NCBI GenBank assembly: GCA_023390335.1
Contig: JAEWCZ010000066.1
Location: 558,001 to 622,000, forward strand
Length of the DNA: 64,000 nt
Direction of reading: 5' to 3'
Source: Bacillota bacterium
Lineage (GTDB): Bacteria; Bacillota; Clostridia; Acetivibrionales; DSM-1351
The position numbers and the translations under genes were made by a program. The stretch's first letter is position 1. Every line of letters starts with the position of its first letter. Below, in pieces: positions 34,601 through 45,600 of the stretch. The notes under the pieces are model-generated. The model had not been told where the DNA came from. It was given only the letters and a program-made list of their open reading frames with translations, and ran no database searches.

Positions 34601-37600
34601 ACGTCAAATGGAAAAATAAATAAAAATATGCTTCCCAAACCATCTGATAGCGTTAATACCGAAGTAGAGTACATAGCTCCAAAAACAGATTACGAAAGAA
34701 TTATTGCTGATATTTGGCGAGAGGTTTTAAACCGGGAGCAAATAGGAATTACGGATAATTTTTTTGATATAGGAGGCAACTCATTATCTATCATAAGATT
34801 AAGCAGCCTCATAAATCAGAAGCTTAAGGGAGAATTTACAGGCGAAATATCTACTACGACCCTTTTTCAGTACCCAACAATAAGTTCGCTAATAAATTAT
34901 TTAAATAATGGGCAGAAAGATGTAGAAGCTTTAAATATAAGTAAGAACAGCACAGTCATAAACAAAGACATAGCGGTTATTGGCTTATCGGGAAGGTTTC
35001 CTGGAGCCAATAATATTAATGAATTCTGGGAAAATTTAAAGAATGGAATAGAATCTATAACTTATTTTACAGATGATGAACTAAGAGAAGAGGGAATAGA
35101 AGATGACTTGCTTAACAACCCTGATTATATTAAAGCTAAGGGAATTATAAAGGATCCTGAGTACTTTGATGCTGCTTTTTTTGATTACTCACCAGGTGAT
35201 GCAAAGCTTCTGGATCCTCAAATTCGAATATTCCATGAATGCGTATGGGAGGCACTGGAAAACGCTGGATATGATCCTTACTCGTATGGGGGCTCAATAG
35301 GACTTTTTGCAGGGGCATCAAATAATACAGTATGGCAAACATTAGTGTCTACGTATGTTAATCAAAGTAATACATCTTATTTATTTAGTAATAACCAATT
35401 AGCTGATAAAGATTTCCTGACTACGCGAATATCATACAAGCTTAATTTAAGAGGCCCGAGCCTATTGGTACAGACCGCATGTTCAACGTCCTTAGTAGCA
35501 GTAAATGTAGCATACCAGAAATTATTAGAAGGAGAATGCGATATAGCTTTGGCTGGAGGAGTATCGGTCACTCTTCCTCATAAAAACGGATACTTATATC
35601 AAGAAGGAATGATAATGTCAAGGGATGGTCACTGCCGATCCTTTGATGCAGAAGCCAGTGGGGCTGTTTCTGGGGAAGGTGCCGGAGTTGTTGTTTTAAA
35701 GCGAATGGAAGATGCGTTAAAAGACGGAGATCACATCTGGGCGGTAATAAAAGGGAGTAGAATCAATAATGATGGAGCTGGTAAAGTAGGGTATACTGCA
35801 CCAAGCGTTGAGGGGCAGGCCCAAGTTATAAGAGAGGCTTGTCATTTTGCTGAAGTAAGTACTGAGACTATCAGTTATATAGAGGCTCACGGTACAGCAA
35901 CTGCTTTAGGGGATCCAATAGAGATTGAGGCACTCAAAAAGGCATTTAACACTACCAAGAGGAATTACTGTGCAATTGGTTCAGTAAAAACTAATTGTGG
36001 ACATCTGGATGCTGCCGCAGGTGTTACCGGTTTAATTAAAGCTATACTATCATTATATAATAAACAAATTCCTCCAAGTCTGCATTATAAAAGTCCTAAT
36101 CCTAAGATTGATTTCAAAAATAGCCCCTTTTATGTAAACGAGTCATTGTGCGACTGGGTAGGAAAAGAATATCCTTTACGTGCAGGGGTCAGTTCATTTG
36201 GAATCGGGGGAACAAATGCACATGTTGTCTTGGAAGAATCACCTATAACTGAGATTACACAAGCTTCTCCAGGGTGGTATATGTTGCCTTTGTCAGCTAA
36301 AACTCCAGGTGCCCTTGACCAGTTGTCAAAGAATTTTGCTGAGTATATGCAACATAACCCGGAGGTAAACCTTTCGGATCTCTCATATACAATGCAGGTA
36401 GGAAGGGCTCAGTTAAAGTATAGAAGAGTGGTGGTATTCCAGGATTTAAAGGATGCTGTTAATCAACTAAATAAAAACTATACTGCTCAAATTGCAAAAC
36501 CAGATCATAGTAAAGTCGTATTTATGTTTTCAGGACAAGGATACCAGTATGTAAATATGGGAAGGGAACTCTACGAAAACGAACCGGCTTTCCGGGAAGA
36601 AATGGATAACTGCTTTGGTATTTTAGAGCCGAGGCTGAATTTTGACATTAAAAACATACTATTTTCTGAAGACAGTTCCAGCAATATGGAAGATACGTTG
36701 GTAGCTCAGCCTTTAAATTTTATTTTACAATATTCGTTGGCTAAAACCTTAATAAAATGGGGGATAAAGCCGGAAGCTTTAATTGGCCACAGTTTAGGTG
36801 AATATGTTGCTGCTTGTTTGGCTGAAGTGTTTACATTAGAGGATGCACTGGACTTGATTGTATTAAGGGGACGACTTATGCAGCAGTTGCCAAAAGGCGG
36901 AATGCTTAGTGTAGTGATTTCCGAGACTGAGCTAAAACCACTTTTAAGTGAAGAAGTATCATTGGCAGCAGTAAATAGTTCTTCAATCTGTGTCGTATCA
37001 GGAAGCCAGGAGTCTATAGATATACTGGAAAAGAAATTAAATAAAATGGGATATGAATGTATGAAAGTACCAGCTACACATGCTTTCCATTCTAATGCAA
37101 TGAGTGCAATGCTTCCATTGTTTTTAGATAAACTAGAAAGAATAGTTTTGAAAAAACCTAAGATACCGTATATCTCAAATGTAACTGGCACATGGATTAC
37201 AGCTCAAGATGCAACTAATCCCCAATATTGGGCAGAGCATACAACAGGTACAGTAAGGTTTGCAGATGGTATCGGTGAATTACTGAGAAAAAACTATACA
37301 GTATTTATTGAAATAGGAGCAGGATGGACATTAAATACATCAGTGAAATTGCACGAAGATTGCACACCTGACGTTCTGGTTGTTAATTTAATAAGACACT
37401 CCAAAGAGGAAAGAGTAGGACAATCTCAGAGGCTTAATATTTCAGCTTTATTTAAATCATTACCTGAAGAGGTATCAGACATGTCCTTTATCTTAACCCA
37501 ACTTGGCAGGCTTTGGTGTGCTGGAATAAAGACAGATTGGAAGCAGTTTTATAAGAATAAAAAAAGGAGAAAGCTTCCTCTACCTACTTATCCATTCCAA

Positions 37601-39619
37601 CGGCAACGCTATTGGATTGACAAAACCCACGGCACTGATTTTAAGTACATGGACGGTTATAAAAGGAGGGAGATTGGTGAATGGTTTTTCGTTCCATCCT
37701 GGAGGCGTGCAAATTTGTCTTATAGCAATAAAGATTTCCATACGTTAAAAAATATATTAGTTTTTATAAACCATACAGAATTTAGTAATAATTTGGTAAG
37801 AAGTTTAGAATCAGCAGGTAAGAAATTAACTTTTGTAAAAATTGGGACTTCATTTTGCCAGGACAAGGAGATTGAATCCGGTTATTTTATTAACCCTGGT
37901 AAAAACACAGATTATAAAAATTTGTTTAACGAACTGTACAAAACAGAAAATATTCCTGATACTATCTTATACTTGTGGACTTTAACGGAAGATAACCTTC
38001 ATCAACCGGAGTGGAACAAAGTTAATACCGCGGTTGATATGGGTTTTTACGGTTTGATTTATATTGCTCAGGCAATCGGGGAGTTAAATATATCAGATCA
38101 AATATCCATTAGCGTTGTAACTAACAATATGCACCTGGTAAGCGGAGAAGAAAATATAAATCCGGAGAAAGCTGTTATTGTTGGGCCAATAAGAACCATA
38201 CCTAAGGAATACAGCAATATTAAATGCACCGGTATTGATATTGAGGTTCCTCAAGAGGATAAAACTAAAGAACAGCAGATTATAAATTGTTTATTGGCAG
38301 AGATGGCAAGTACTGATAATGATTCACTAGTTGCTTACAGAGGAAAATATCGATGGATACAGAGTTTTGATCAAATACAATTAAAAGAATGTCATGGTAT
38401 GCCATCACGTCTAAGGGAAAATGGTGTATATGTGATTACCGGCGGCCTTGGTGGTATTGGTCTGGCCATATCGGAATATCTGGCCGGAACTGTCCGGGCA
38501 AAGCTGGTATTAATAGGACGTACGGAGATACCACTAAGGGAAAATTGGGATGACTATATAAACTCTTCTGAAAAGGATAACAGATTAGCATATAAAATCA
38601 TGAAAATCAAAGAACTTGAAGAATTGGGGGCAGAGGTTCTACTGATTAATGCGGATGTTTCCGACACATATCAAATGAGTAAAGCCATGTCTGCAATCTA
38701 TGAACGATTTGGAGAAGTTAACGGAATTATTCATAGTGCAGGATTACCTGATGGCGGATTAATTCAACTAAGAAACAGGGAAACAACCGACAGCGTCATA
38801 TCTTCAAAAATTCAAGGCACACTGGAAGTTAACAAATTTATTGAACACAACAAACTTGATTTCCTGATATATTGCTCATCTCTTAGCTCTATAATTGCAC
38901 CCTTTGGTCAAATAGGTTATTGCTCGGCAAATAATTTTCAGGATGCCTTTTCTCAGTATCAATGTAATAAGGGACATACATACACTGTCTCGATTAATTG
39001 GGACACGTGGAAGCAAGTAGGTATGGCTGTAGATTTAACTTGTGCACATTCTTCTGATAATTTGGAAAACGGAATACTGATTTCTGAAGGCATTGAGGTT
39101 TTCAAACGGCTATTAGACAGTGATCTGCCGGATTATCTTTTGGCGCAGGTACTAATATCCCCATATCCTATAGAAGAATACCTTAAAAGAATATGGGACA
39201 TGGAGCATGAACGGTATAAAATTAAGTCAGAAGAAAATCATTATCCAGAGGAAGGCCTTAATTTACAAGATATTACATCACAAAGTGAAATTGAGTCAAA
39301 ACTCACAGCTATTTTAAAGGAAATATTAGGCTACCCGGATATTGGACGTGATGATAACTTCTTTGAGCTGGGTGCTTATTCATTGCATTTAATTCAGCTT
39401 AGGCAAAGATTAAAAGCAGTGCTTAATATAGATATATCCATAGTCTCTTTATATGCAAATACTACAATTTCATCATTAAGCAGGTATTTGTCTAAGAGAG
39501 ATGATGTACAGGATTCAATTATAGATGAAAAAGCATCAGATTTTGTAAGTAAACGAAGGAATAAAAAGAATATCTTACTACAAAGAGAAAAGAGGAACGA
39601 AATTCATGGAAGAGATTAA
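25619..39619 (+). CDS. hybrid NRPS-PKS, C-A-PCP / C-A-PCP / C-A-PCP / KS-AT-KR-ACP
   Basis: 4666 residues. Order with key residues: C1 (YPLTPMQEGILYHSL; HHIIMDGW at 141-148), A1 (about 470-960), PCP1 (S998), C2 (HHIISDG, 1178), A2 (about 1490-1990), PCP2 (S2020), C3 (HHIISDA, 2200), A3 (about 2510-3020), PCP3 (S3055), KS (C3288, H3424, H3462), AT (GHSLGE S3725; HAFH 3821-3824, malonyl-type), KR (GGLGGIG about 4275, Y4434), ACP (S4588). No DH, ER, E or MT domain is seen. By eye, the specificity residues of A1 read DAFFLGVTFK (Ile/aliphatic-like), A3 DAFWLGGTFK (Val-like); A2 (DAYIIGDVCK) matches nothing I know. A C domain at the front with no earlier loading module implies an acyl starter. All catalytic residues look intact. 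The end overlaps the next synthetase by 14 bases. Confidence 0.93.
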   Translation: MVNGNIKFIYPLTPMQEGILYHSLVDKQSTSYIFQTRFRMSGELDIEKVKESLSLLTEKYDILRTMFSYKKISKPCQVVLHERKIECNVIKLSKMNEQEKEIKKIQQSDIQRGFDLEKDSLLRMTILCKSEEEHVFLWSSHHIIMDGWCLSMLFRDFMQYYEALVDGKELSSMKERVREEQKGIASYGEYIHWLEKQDKEEGLSYWEGLLEDYDEASDIPPLGQSGNTKERVGEESYTISKQLTEQLQKICGSMNVTMSTIVETVWGILLQKYNTNTDVVFGKVVSGRNANIQGIEQAVGLFINTIPTRVKCEESTTAKDLLEQMQRQSIESMKYDYCPLAEVQSKSAMGSNLIKTLFVFQNYYIDESINKGISGFKIDVESFREQTNYGISVSAFMRESLMLKIMYDTRKYAVGEIQTLLGRMELLLQQIVAKPEKKICELSVVDEEEKRLVIEAFNDTAEEYPSDKTVVELFEEQVSKTPNNIAVVYEEEEISYAELNSKANQLAYKLRELGVKPDDKVAIITQRSIEMIIGILGIIKAGGAYVPMDTGYPGERIKYMLEDCQPKAILLGKAELQIETNIPVIDLFDSEVYTGEIENPEHVNMPNDLIYIIYTSGTTGKPKGVMIENISVVRLVKNMNYIELNQDTVILQTGAISFDASTFEVWGAVLNGGKLCLVDNSVIINPRLFKETINAYKINTIFITTALYNQLLNFDNKIFNSLTYLLFGGEKTSGKHVGMMMNSDSRVNLSNVYGPTESTTFTTYYPIDKYNLSNNIPIGRPISNTQTYIMNGNELCGIGMPGELCIAGVGLARGYLNLQELTAEKFVKNPFGKGRMYRTGDLARWLPDSNIEYLGRMDEQVKIRGFRIELGEIESVLRKQTGVMDTAVVVKERSGDKSICAYIVSDQEIQAADIKDSLRKELPEYMVPAYILQIENIPVTRNGKLDKRALPEPEAASGREYIAPRNKTEETLAGIFEEILGVTPVGIEDNFFEMGGHSLRATRVVNQIEAKTGARLLLEAIFTAPTVRLLAKEVEESKSKEYIPIPQAEEKEIYPMSSAQKRLYLINQKDYEGITYNIPVGLEIQGRFDFNRMKSALEQLTARHEALRTSFHSENGEAVQKIDKEVRIELEYEEWTDRKEENLLSGFVRPFDLGKAPLMRVKAVKTGVDKTILMFDMHHIISDGMSISILTKELSMLYNGEQLKPLRVQYKDYSEWMRTRDLSEQKKYWQGVFKEPAPVLELPLDHSRPQTQSYAGSSINGMLTAKQKKAVDKLCRKTGATAYMVLLSAMMILLGKYSRQEDVVVGSPISGRTHKDTEDMMGMFVNTLAMRGYPKGDKKYLDFLKEVRESALKAYENQEYPFEELVESVEIQRDLSRNPLFDVMFVLQNNEQVNFEMKGLEMASIDCEHTIAKFDLTLNMSETEDGYAMNWEYCTDLFKQGSVKRMMKHFSHLVDELTANPEGKIGELSVLDEEEKRLVIETFNDTAAEYPSGKTVVELFEEQVSKTPDNIAVVFEEEKMTYRELNEKANQLVYKLRKLGVKPDDKVAILTQRSIEMIIGIYGIIKAGGAYVPIDPDCPEERIRYMLEDCRPKTILLGKVELPVETNIQVIDLFDKAIYTGEIENPEHVNTPNDLIYIIYTSGTTGRPKGVMIEHDGIVNFRQYFIYSHDISQNDIALQFASLAFDATVYEMTMSLLIGAGLCLCPVDVLKDTKLFQEYITKHNVTIAILPPQYLAQVDIQHFRAIITGGSETNQELVRINSKHMRYSNDYGPTEATVCATHWACNPGEQVPKRVPIGKPIVNKQVYIMNGNKLCGIGMPGELCIAGVGLARGYLNLPELTAEKFVENPFGKGRMYRSGDLARWLPDGNIEFLGRIDQQVKIRGFRIEPGEIETQLLKHQLIKEAVVVAKEDSDGGKYLCAYYVSETELMLEELRGHLSGELPDYMVPSYFIQLDNIPLTNNGKIDKKALPEPDGNISTGIPYIAPTNEVEEKMVTIWQEILGVEKVGINDNFFELGGHSLKATLLVSKIHKEFNAEIPLREIFKLHTVKGLASYIKSTDESIYSSIIPVGEKEYYPVSAAQKRLYILDQIEGAGKNYNMPFTIIMEGKLDTNRLEDAFRALIRRHETLRTSFEMVDGKPVQKIHREVEFKVDYFESSEDNANEIVKVFIRPFDLSKAPFLRVGLIRIGYDRHMLMFDMHHIISDAISINILVREFPQLYKGQELTELKIQYKDFSQWQNELFRTGGIKKQEEYWLHRFEGDVPVLNMPTDYQRPPVQSFEGDRIAFEAGEEISQKLNSLAKKTGTTMYMVLLAAYNALLYRYTGQEDIVVGSPIAGRPHADLQDMIGMFVNTLAMRNYPTGEKTFNEFLSEVKENCLKAYENQDYQFEELVDKLNIKRDMSRNPLFDIMFVLQNASSTDIQIKGLKFIPQTVENRTSKFDITLNASERHGKIVFEVEYCTRLFRKGTIERFSKHFINILKHIAVDNNTKLSELNIITDEEKEEILYRFNNTKADYPKNKTLHEIFEEQVEKTPDNIAVVFEKSEFTYRELNDRANSLAWVLREKGVQPDTVVGIMVERSLEMIIGIIGILKAGGAYLPIDPRYPQERIKFMLKDSGTGILVTCNHLIAKTDFAGYIVNLNDINISAGNTLNPDKTCTSEHLAYVIYTSGSTGEPKGVMVEHRSVIRLVKNTNYIDFEENDSILQTGAMTFDATTFELWGALLNGLKLYIVAENIILDPLNLSAAIKKYNISTMWLTSPLFNQLSTQKPDIFVSLKKLLVGGDKLSPAHINTVRNVCPGLIITNGYGPTENTTFSVCFKIDKDYEQNIPIGIPINNSTAYILDKYDNLQPIGISGELCVGGDGLARGYLNSHELTEKKFVTNPFMPGERIYRTGDLARWLPDGNIEFLGRMDNQVKIRGFRIEPGEIEAQLLRNPSIKEVVVLENKNENGDGSLCAYVVTQDGCHMEDIKGRLRKSLPDYMIPSHFVEIEEIPLTSNGKINKNMLPKPSDSVNTEVEYIAPKTDYERIIADIWREVLNREQIGITDNFFDIGGNSLSIIRLSSLINQKLKGEFTGEISTTTLFQYPTISSLINYLNNGQKDVEALNISKNSTVINKDIAVIGLSGRFPGANNINEFWENLKNGIESITYFTDDELREEGIEDDLLNNPDYIKAKGIIKDPEYFDAAFFDYSPGDAKLLDPQIRIFHECVWEALENAGYDPYSYGGSIGLFAGASNNTVWQTLVSTYVNQSNTSYLFSNNQLADKDFLTTRISYKLNLRGPSLLVQTACSTSLVAVNVAYQKLLEGECDIALAGGVSVTLPHKNGYLYQEGMIMSRDGHCRSFDAEASGAVSGEGAGVVVLKRMEDALKDGDHIWAVIKGSRINNDGAGKVGYTAPSVEGQAQVIREACHFAEVSTETISYIEAHGTATALGDPIEIEALKKAFNTTKRNYCAIGSVKTNCGHLDAAAGVTGLIKAILSLYNKQIPPSLHYKSPNPKIDFKNSPFYVNESLCDWVGKEYPLRAGVSSFGIGGTNAHVVLEESPITEITQASPGWYMLPLSAKTPGALDQLSKNFAEYMQHNPEVNLSDLSYTMQVGRAQLKYRRVVVFQDLKDAVNQLNKNYTAQIAKPDHSKVVFMFSGQGYQYVNMGRELYENEPAFREEMDNCFGILEPRLNFDIKNILFSEDSSSNMEDTLVAQPLNFILQYSLAKTLIKWGIKPEALIGHSLGEYVAACLAEVFTLEDALDLIVLRGRLMQQLPKGGMLSVVISETELKPLLSEEVSLAAVNSSSICVVSGSQESIDILEKKLNKMGYECMKVPATHAFHSNAMSAMLPLFLDKLERIVLKKPKIPYISNVTGTWITAQDATNPQYWAEHTTGTVRFADGIGELLRKNYTVFIEIGAGWTLNTSVKLHEDCTPDVLVVNLIRHSKEERVGQSQRLNISALFKSLPEEVSDMSFILTQLGRLWCAGIKTDWKQFYKNKKRRKLPLPTYPFQRQRYWIDKTHGTDFKYMDGYKRREIGEWFFVPSWRRANLSYSNKDFHTLKNILVFINHTEFSNNLVRSLESAGKKLTFVKIGTSFCQDKEIESGYFINPGKNTDYKNLFNELYKTENIPDTILYLWTLTEDNLHQPEWNKVNTAVDMGFYGLIYIAQAIGELNISDQISISVVTNNMHLVSGEENINPEKAVIVGPIRTIPKEYSNIKCTGIDIEVPQEDKTKEQQIINCLLAEMASTDNDSLVAYRGKYRWIQSFDQIQLKECHGMPSRLRENGVYVITGGLGGIGLAISEYLAGTVRAKLVLIGRTEIPLRENWDDYINSSEKDNRLAYKIMKIKELEELGAEVLLINADVSDTYQMSKAMSAIYERFGEVNGIIHSAGLPDGGLIQLRNRETTDSVISSKIQGTLEVNKFIEHNKLDFLIYCSSLSSIIAPFGQIGYCSANNFQDAFSQYQCNKGHTYTVSINWDTWKQVGMAVDLTCAHSSDNLENGILISEGIEVFKRLLDSDLPDYLLAQVLISPYPIEEYLKRIWDMEHERYKIKSEENHYPEEGLNLQDITSQSEIESKLTAILKEILGYPDIGRDDNFFELGAYSLHLIQLRQRLKAVLNIDISIVSLYANTTISSLSRYLSKRDDVQDSIIDEKASDFVSKRRNKKNILLQREKRNEIHGRD

Positions 39620-42600
39620 TAATAAAAATGGGCTTGAAGTTGCCGTTGTTGGATTAGCTGGCAGATTTCCGGGAGCAAATAATACCAATGAATTTTGGGA
39701 TAATCTAAAAAATGGTGTTGAATCCATTTCCTTCTTTACTGACAGTGAATTAAAAGAAAACGGAGTTGATATTAATTGTTTGAATGACCCTGAATATGTA
39801 AAAGCAAAAGGTATGGTTTCTAATGCGGAATATTTTGATCCATATTTCTTTGGTTATACGCCAAGTGAGGCGGAAGTAATGGACCCTCAATTACGTGTGT
39901 TTTTCGAATGCGTTTGGGAAGCTTTGGAAAATGCAGGGTATGATCCTTTTTCTTATAAAAAACCAATTGGCTTATATGCAGGAGCCTTCGATAATGAAAG
40001 TTGGAGACAAAAGGTTTCGTTATTTGGAAACTCAGATGTAGATATGCTTACTAAAACTTTATTATCTAACAGAGATTGCTTGAGCACACTTATATCCTAT
40101 AAATTGAATTTAAAAGGTCCTTCATTAACATTACAGACGGCCTGCTCAACTTCGTTGGTGGCAATTCATATGGCATGTCAAAGTTTGTTAAATGGGGAAT
40201 GCAGCATAGCGTTAGCAGGTGGAGTTTCCATAATGCTGCCTCAAATAACCGGTTATAAATACGAGGAGGGTATGATGCTATCTCCAGATGGTCATTGCCG
40301 TGCGTTTGATGAAAAATCCAAAGGTACAGTTATGAGTAATGGAGCAGGAGTTGTAGTTTTGAAGACTTTAGAAGATGCTATTAACGATGGTGACCATATA
40401 TATGCTGTAGTTAAAGGAAGTGCGATTAACAATGATGGAAACAGAAAAGTAGGATTTACAGCCCCAAGCGTCTTGGGACAAGCGGAAGTTATCAGGGATT
40501 CATTGATGATGGCTGAAGTCGAAGAGGAAAGTATAAGCTATATTGAAACCCATGGAACAGGGACACCGGTTGGTGATCCCATAGAGATTGAAGCACTAAA
40601 ATTAGCTTTTAATACGGATATGAAACAATATTGCGCACTTGGATCATTAAAGACAAATGTAGGTCATCTCGATGCTGCATCTGGGGTAGCTGGATTTATA
40701 AAAACAGTTCTGGCATTGAAAAATCGAGAGCTGCCCCCAAGCCTGCATTATACAAACCCTAATCCAAGCATAGATTTTGACAATAGTCCCTTTTTTGTAA
40801 ATACACAATTGAAAAAATGGGAGAATAAAAAATACCCTCTAAGGGCTGGTGTAAGTTCATTTGGAATTGGCGGAACTAATGCACATATTATTCTTGAGGA
40901 AGCGCCAATACTTGATAAACCAGTAAGTAACAATAGTTGGTACATTATTCCGTTATCGGCAAAAACTCAGAATGCCCTTGATAAGCTATCAAAGAACTTT
41001 GCTTATTATCTGGAACAGAATCCGGATATAAGCCTTCCTGACCTTGCATATACAATGCAGATAGGAAGAGCTCAATTTAAATACAGAAGAACAGTGGTAT
41101 TCCAAAATGTAAAAGGTGCCATTAGTGAATTAAATAAAGCATATACCGCTGAAATTGCGAAAGTAGACCAGAATACTGTTGTATTTATGTTCCCGGGTCA
41201 GGGATATCAATACATAAATATAGGGTTGGAGCTCTACCAAAGTAATCCATATTTTCGGAAAGAGATGGATCACTGCTTTGATATTTTAAAACCGATGTTG
41301 CATTTTGATATTAAAAATATCTTATTTCCTATGGACAAATTCAGCAATATCGACAATATCCGTATTACAGATACGTTGGTGGCCCAACCATTAAATTTTA
41401 TTCTTGAATATTCATTAGCTAAAAGCCTGATAAATGGGGGTGTTAAGCCTGATGCTCTGATTGGCCATAGCTTGGGAGAATATGTTGCTGCCTGTTTGGC
41501 TGAAGTGTTTACATTAGAAGATGCATTAGATTTGATTGTATTAAGAGGAAAGCTTATGCAAGAACAGCCTGCCGGAATAATGCTCAGCGTAATGATTTCA
41601 GAAGCGGAATTGAGGCCTTTTTTAACTGAAGAGATATCATTAGCAGCAGTGAATAGTTCATCAGTCTGCGTTGTATCGGGAAGCCAGCAAGCTATAGAGA
41701 TACTCGAAAAACAATTAAATGAGATAGGGCACCAAGGAATAAGGCTACCGGTTTCACATGCTTTTCATTCTTCCGCAATGAAATCAATGATTCAAACCTT
41801 TTTGAATAAATTAGAAAGAATAGAATTAAATAAGCCGAAGATCCCATACATTTCAAATGTAACGGGTACATGGATTACTGCTAAGGAGGCTACTACCCCG
41901 GAATATTGGGCAGAACATATATTAGGCACAGTAAGATTTGCAGATGGAATTACTGAATTACTGAAAAAAAATAACCCGGTATTTATTGAAGTGGGAGCCG
42001 GATGGACTCTTAATACTTCGGTTAGTCTGCATGAAGACTATACACCTCAAATTCCGGTTGTTAATCTATTAAGACACTTTAGGGAAGATGCAGAGAAGCA
42101 GTCTACCAGAAATCAAATTATGAATTTATTTAATTCAATTCAGGAAACTCCATCAGACATGGCGTTTCTTTTAAACCAACTGGGAATGCTGTGGTGCGCG
42201 GGAATAAAAATAGATTGGAACCAGTTTTATAAAAATGAAAAAATGCGACGAATCCCTTTACCTACCTATCCTTTTGAACGAAAACGTTATTGGATTGATA
42301 TGGACTATAATCAAAGTTTCGAAACATTAACTCAAACCTATAAGAAGAAAGATATTACAAATTGGTTTTCTATTCCGTCCTGGGAGCGTACAGATTTGCC
42401 ATATAGAAATATAAGTGTTGACACTGGGAAGAATATACTGGTATTTACAAATACACTTGAATTTAGCTGTAAGTTGATAGAAAGTATGGAGTTTTCAAAC
42501 TATAACTTAACCTTTGTAAGGATGGGGACTGAGTTTTACAAGGAAACCCGTTGCAGCTATTTTATTAACCCTGTGAAGGATAAAGACTACAAAAGTCTGT

Positions 42601-45600
42601 TTATTGATTTAAACAAATCAAAATTTACTCCGGATGTAATCTTATATTTGTGGACTTTAACAGATGACGCCTTATGTAAACTAGATAAAAGTAAAGTTCA
42701 AAACGCAGTTGATATGGGGTTATATGGATTAGTTTACATTGCCCAAGCAATAGGCGAATTAAACTTTTCAGAAAAGGTATCAATTAAAGTAGTAACTGAA
42801 AATATGCATATAGTGACTGGGGATGATAGCTTTAACCCGGAGAAATCGGTTGTTATCGGATCAATAAAAACTATATCAAGAGAATACCATAATATTGAGT
42901 GTACAGGTATTGATATCGATATTCCTCATACAGATAAAATAAAGGAGCGGCAGCTTATAAACTGTTTGCTGTCAGAATTGACAGTTAGCTCAGATGACCT
43001 ACTGGTTGCATATAGGGGGAAATACCGCTGGGTACAGAACTTTAAGCCAATACAATTAAAAGAATGCCATGGGACACCCTCACGTCTGAGGGAAAATGGT
43101 GTATATGTAATTACCGGAGGTCTTGGCGGCATTGGTCTGGCAATATCGGAGTATTTGGCTAAGACTGTACGGGCAAAGCTGGTATTAATAGGACGTACAG
43201 AGATACCGCCGAGTGAAAAGTGGGATGACTATATAAACTCGTCTGAAAAGGATTGTAAATTATCAGATAAAATCATGAAAATAAAAGGACTGCAAGAATC
43301 AGGAGCGGAGGTTTTACTGATTAATGCGGATGTTGCTGATGCTGAACAGATGAGCAGATCTATGTCAATAATTCATGAACGATTTGGTGAAGTCAATGGA
43401 ATTATTCATTGTGCCGGAGTACCTGATGGAGGTATGATTCAGCTAAGAAACAGAGCTACAACAGATTGTGTTATTGCTCCCAAAATATATGGAACATTAG
43501 AAATTAATAAGTTTATAGAAAACAACAAGCTTGATTTCCTTATATTATGCTCATCATTGAATTCCATTATCGCACCCTACGGTCAGATAGGATATTCCTC
43601 AGCAAATAGCTTTCTGGATGCTTTCTCTCAATACCAATCCAACCAGGCCGGAATTTACTCGGTATCAATCAATTGGGATAGCTGGAAGGAAGTTGGTATG
43701 GCTGTAGACTCTGTCAACGCCGGAAGTTCTTTGGTAAGTTTGGAAACCGGTATGCTAACCTCTGAGGGTATCGAGGTTATAAAGCGGGTTTTGGACAGTA
43801 ATTTGCCGGACTATATCCTATCACAATTAATAGTGACCACATATCCTTTGGAATTATATCTAAAAGGTATGCCAGAGTTAGAGAACAAAGAGTCCAAGCT
43901 CTATAGGGGAGAAAATCAAAACGGTGGTGAAGGGCTTAACAGAAATATTCAGAATGCAATATCGAAAGATGAAATTGAGTTAATTCTTGTGAAAATATTT
44001 CAAAAACTTCTGGGGGTAGAGGCAATAGATAAATATGATGATTTTTTTGAGCTAGGAGGAGATTCCCTAAAAGCTACTGTATTAACGACAAAAATATATA
44101 ATGAGCTCAATGCTAAAATCTCTTTAAAAGAAATATTTAATTTTAGAAATATAAAATCTATAAGTGATTTTATAGCCTCTGGAGAAAAGCATACCTACGA
44201 GAAAATAAAAAAAGTTGAAGAGAAAGAATATTACGAGGCATCTTCAGCTCAAAAAAGGATGTATATATTGCATCAAATTGAGAAAGACAGTACCGCCTAT
44301 AACATGCCGTCAGCTTTATTTATTGAAGGAGAACTTGTAATAGGTAGAATTGAGAGAGCCCTTAAAAAATTGATAGAGCGGCATGAGACTCTAAGGACAA
44401 GCTTCGAAACAATAGATAGATTAATAATACAGAGAGTACATAATATCGATACTATTGATTTCAGCATAAAAAAAATCTTTGTTAATAGTGAGATTGAAGT
44501 AAAAGAAAAGGTAAATTCTTTTTTAGAACCCTTTGAACTGGGCAAAGCACCTTTATTAAGAACAGGTGTAATAGAGCTAAGTGAAACAAGACATATACTG
44601 ATGTTTGATATGCACCATATCATATCTGACGGTGTCTCCATGGATATCCTGGTGCGGGAATTTGTAGCACTGTATGAAGGAAGGGGACTGCCGGAATTAA
44701 GAATCCAATACAAAGATTATTCCGCATGGCAAAACCGTATGAAAACGGATGAAAGGGCCCGGAAACAGGAAGAATACTGGCTGAAGGTATTCGAGGGGGA
44801 AATCCCTGTGTTGAACCTGCCCGAGGATTATACAAGGCCGCGGGTGCAGTGCTTCGAAGGAGACAGTATTGAATTCGATATCGTTTCAGGGGTTGCAAAA
44901 GGTTTGGAGAAGCTGGCGAGAGATACAGGGGCAACGATGTATATGGTGCTGTTAGCAGCATATAATGTACTGCTTTCGAAGTATACCGGGCAGGAAGACA
45001 TCATCGTAGGAACGCCTATCGCCGGGAGATCCCATGCCGATTTGGAAAACCTAATCGGCATGTTTGTAAACACGTTGGCAATGAGGAACTACCCGGAAAG
45101 CAGCAAGACTTTCAAAGAATTCGTGGAGGAAGTCAGGGAAAATGCATTAAGGGCGTATGAAAATCAGAATTTCCAATTTGAAGAGCTTGTAGAGAAACTG
45201 GATATAAGGCGGGATATAAGCAGGAATCCGCTCTTTGATACCATGTTTGTCCTGCAGAGTTCAGGAACAACATCAGAAAAAGAGACGGGACTTAGGTTCA
45301 AACCCTATGAAACCACCGAAAAAACGGCAAAATTTGATCTTTCGCTGTTGGCGACAGTCAATGGGGATAAGATCAATTTCCTCATTAATTATTGTACCAA
45401 ACTGTTTAAAAAGGAAACGGTAGAAAGAATCGTAGGACACTTTAAAAATCTACTCCATGAAATTGTAAAGAATCCGGAGAAAAAACTTCAAGAGCTGAAC
45501 ATGATGTCGGATAAGGAGAAGGATAATATACTTTATGGCTTTAACAATACAAAAGTTGAGTATCCGAGGGATAAGACCATCCATGAACTCTTCGAGGAAC

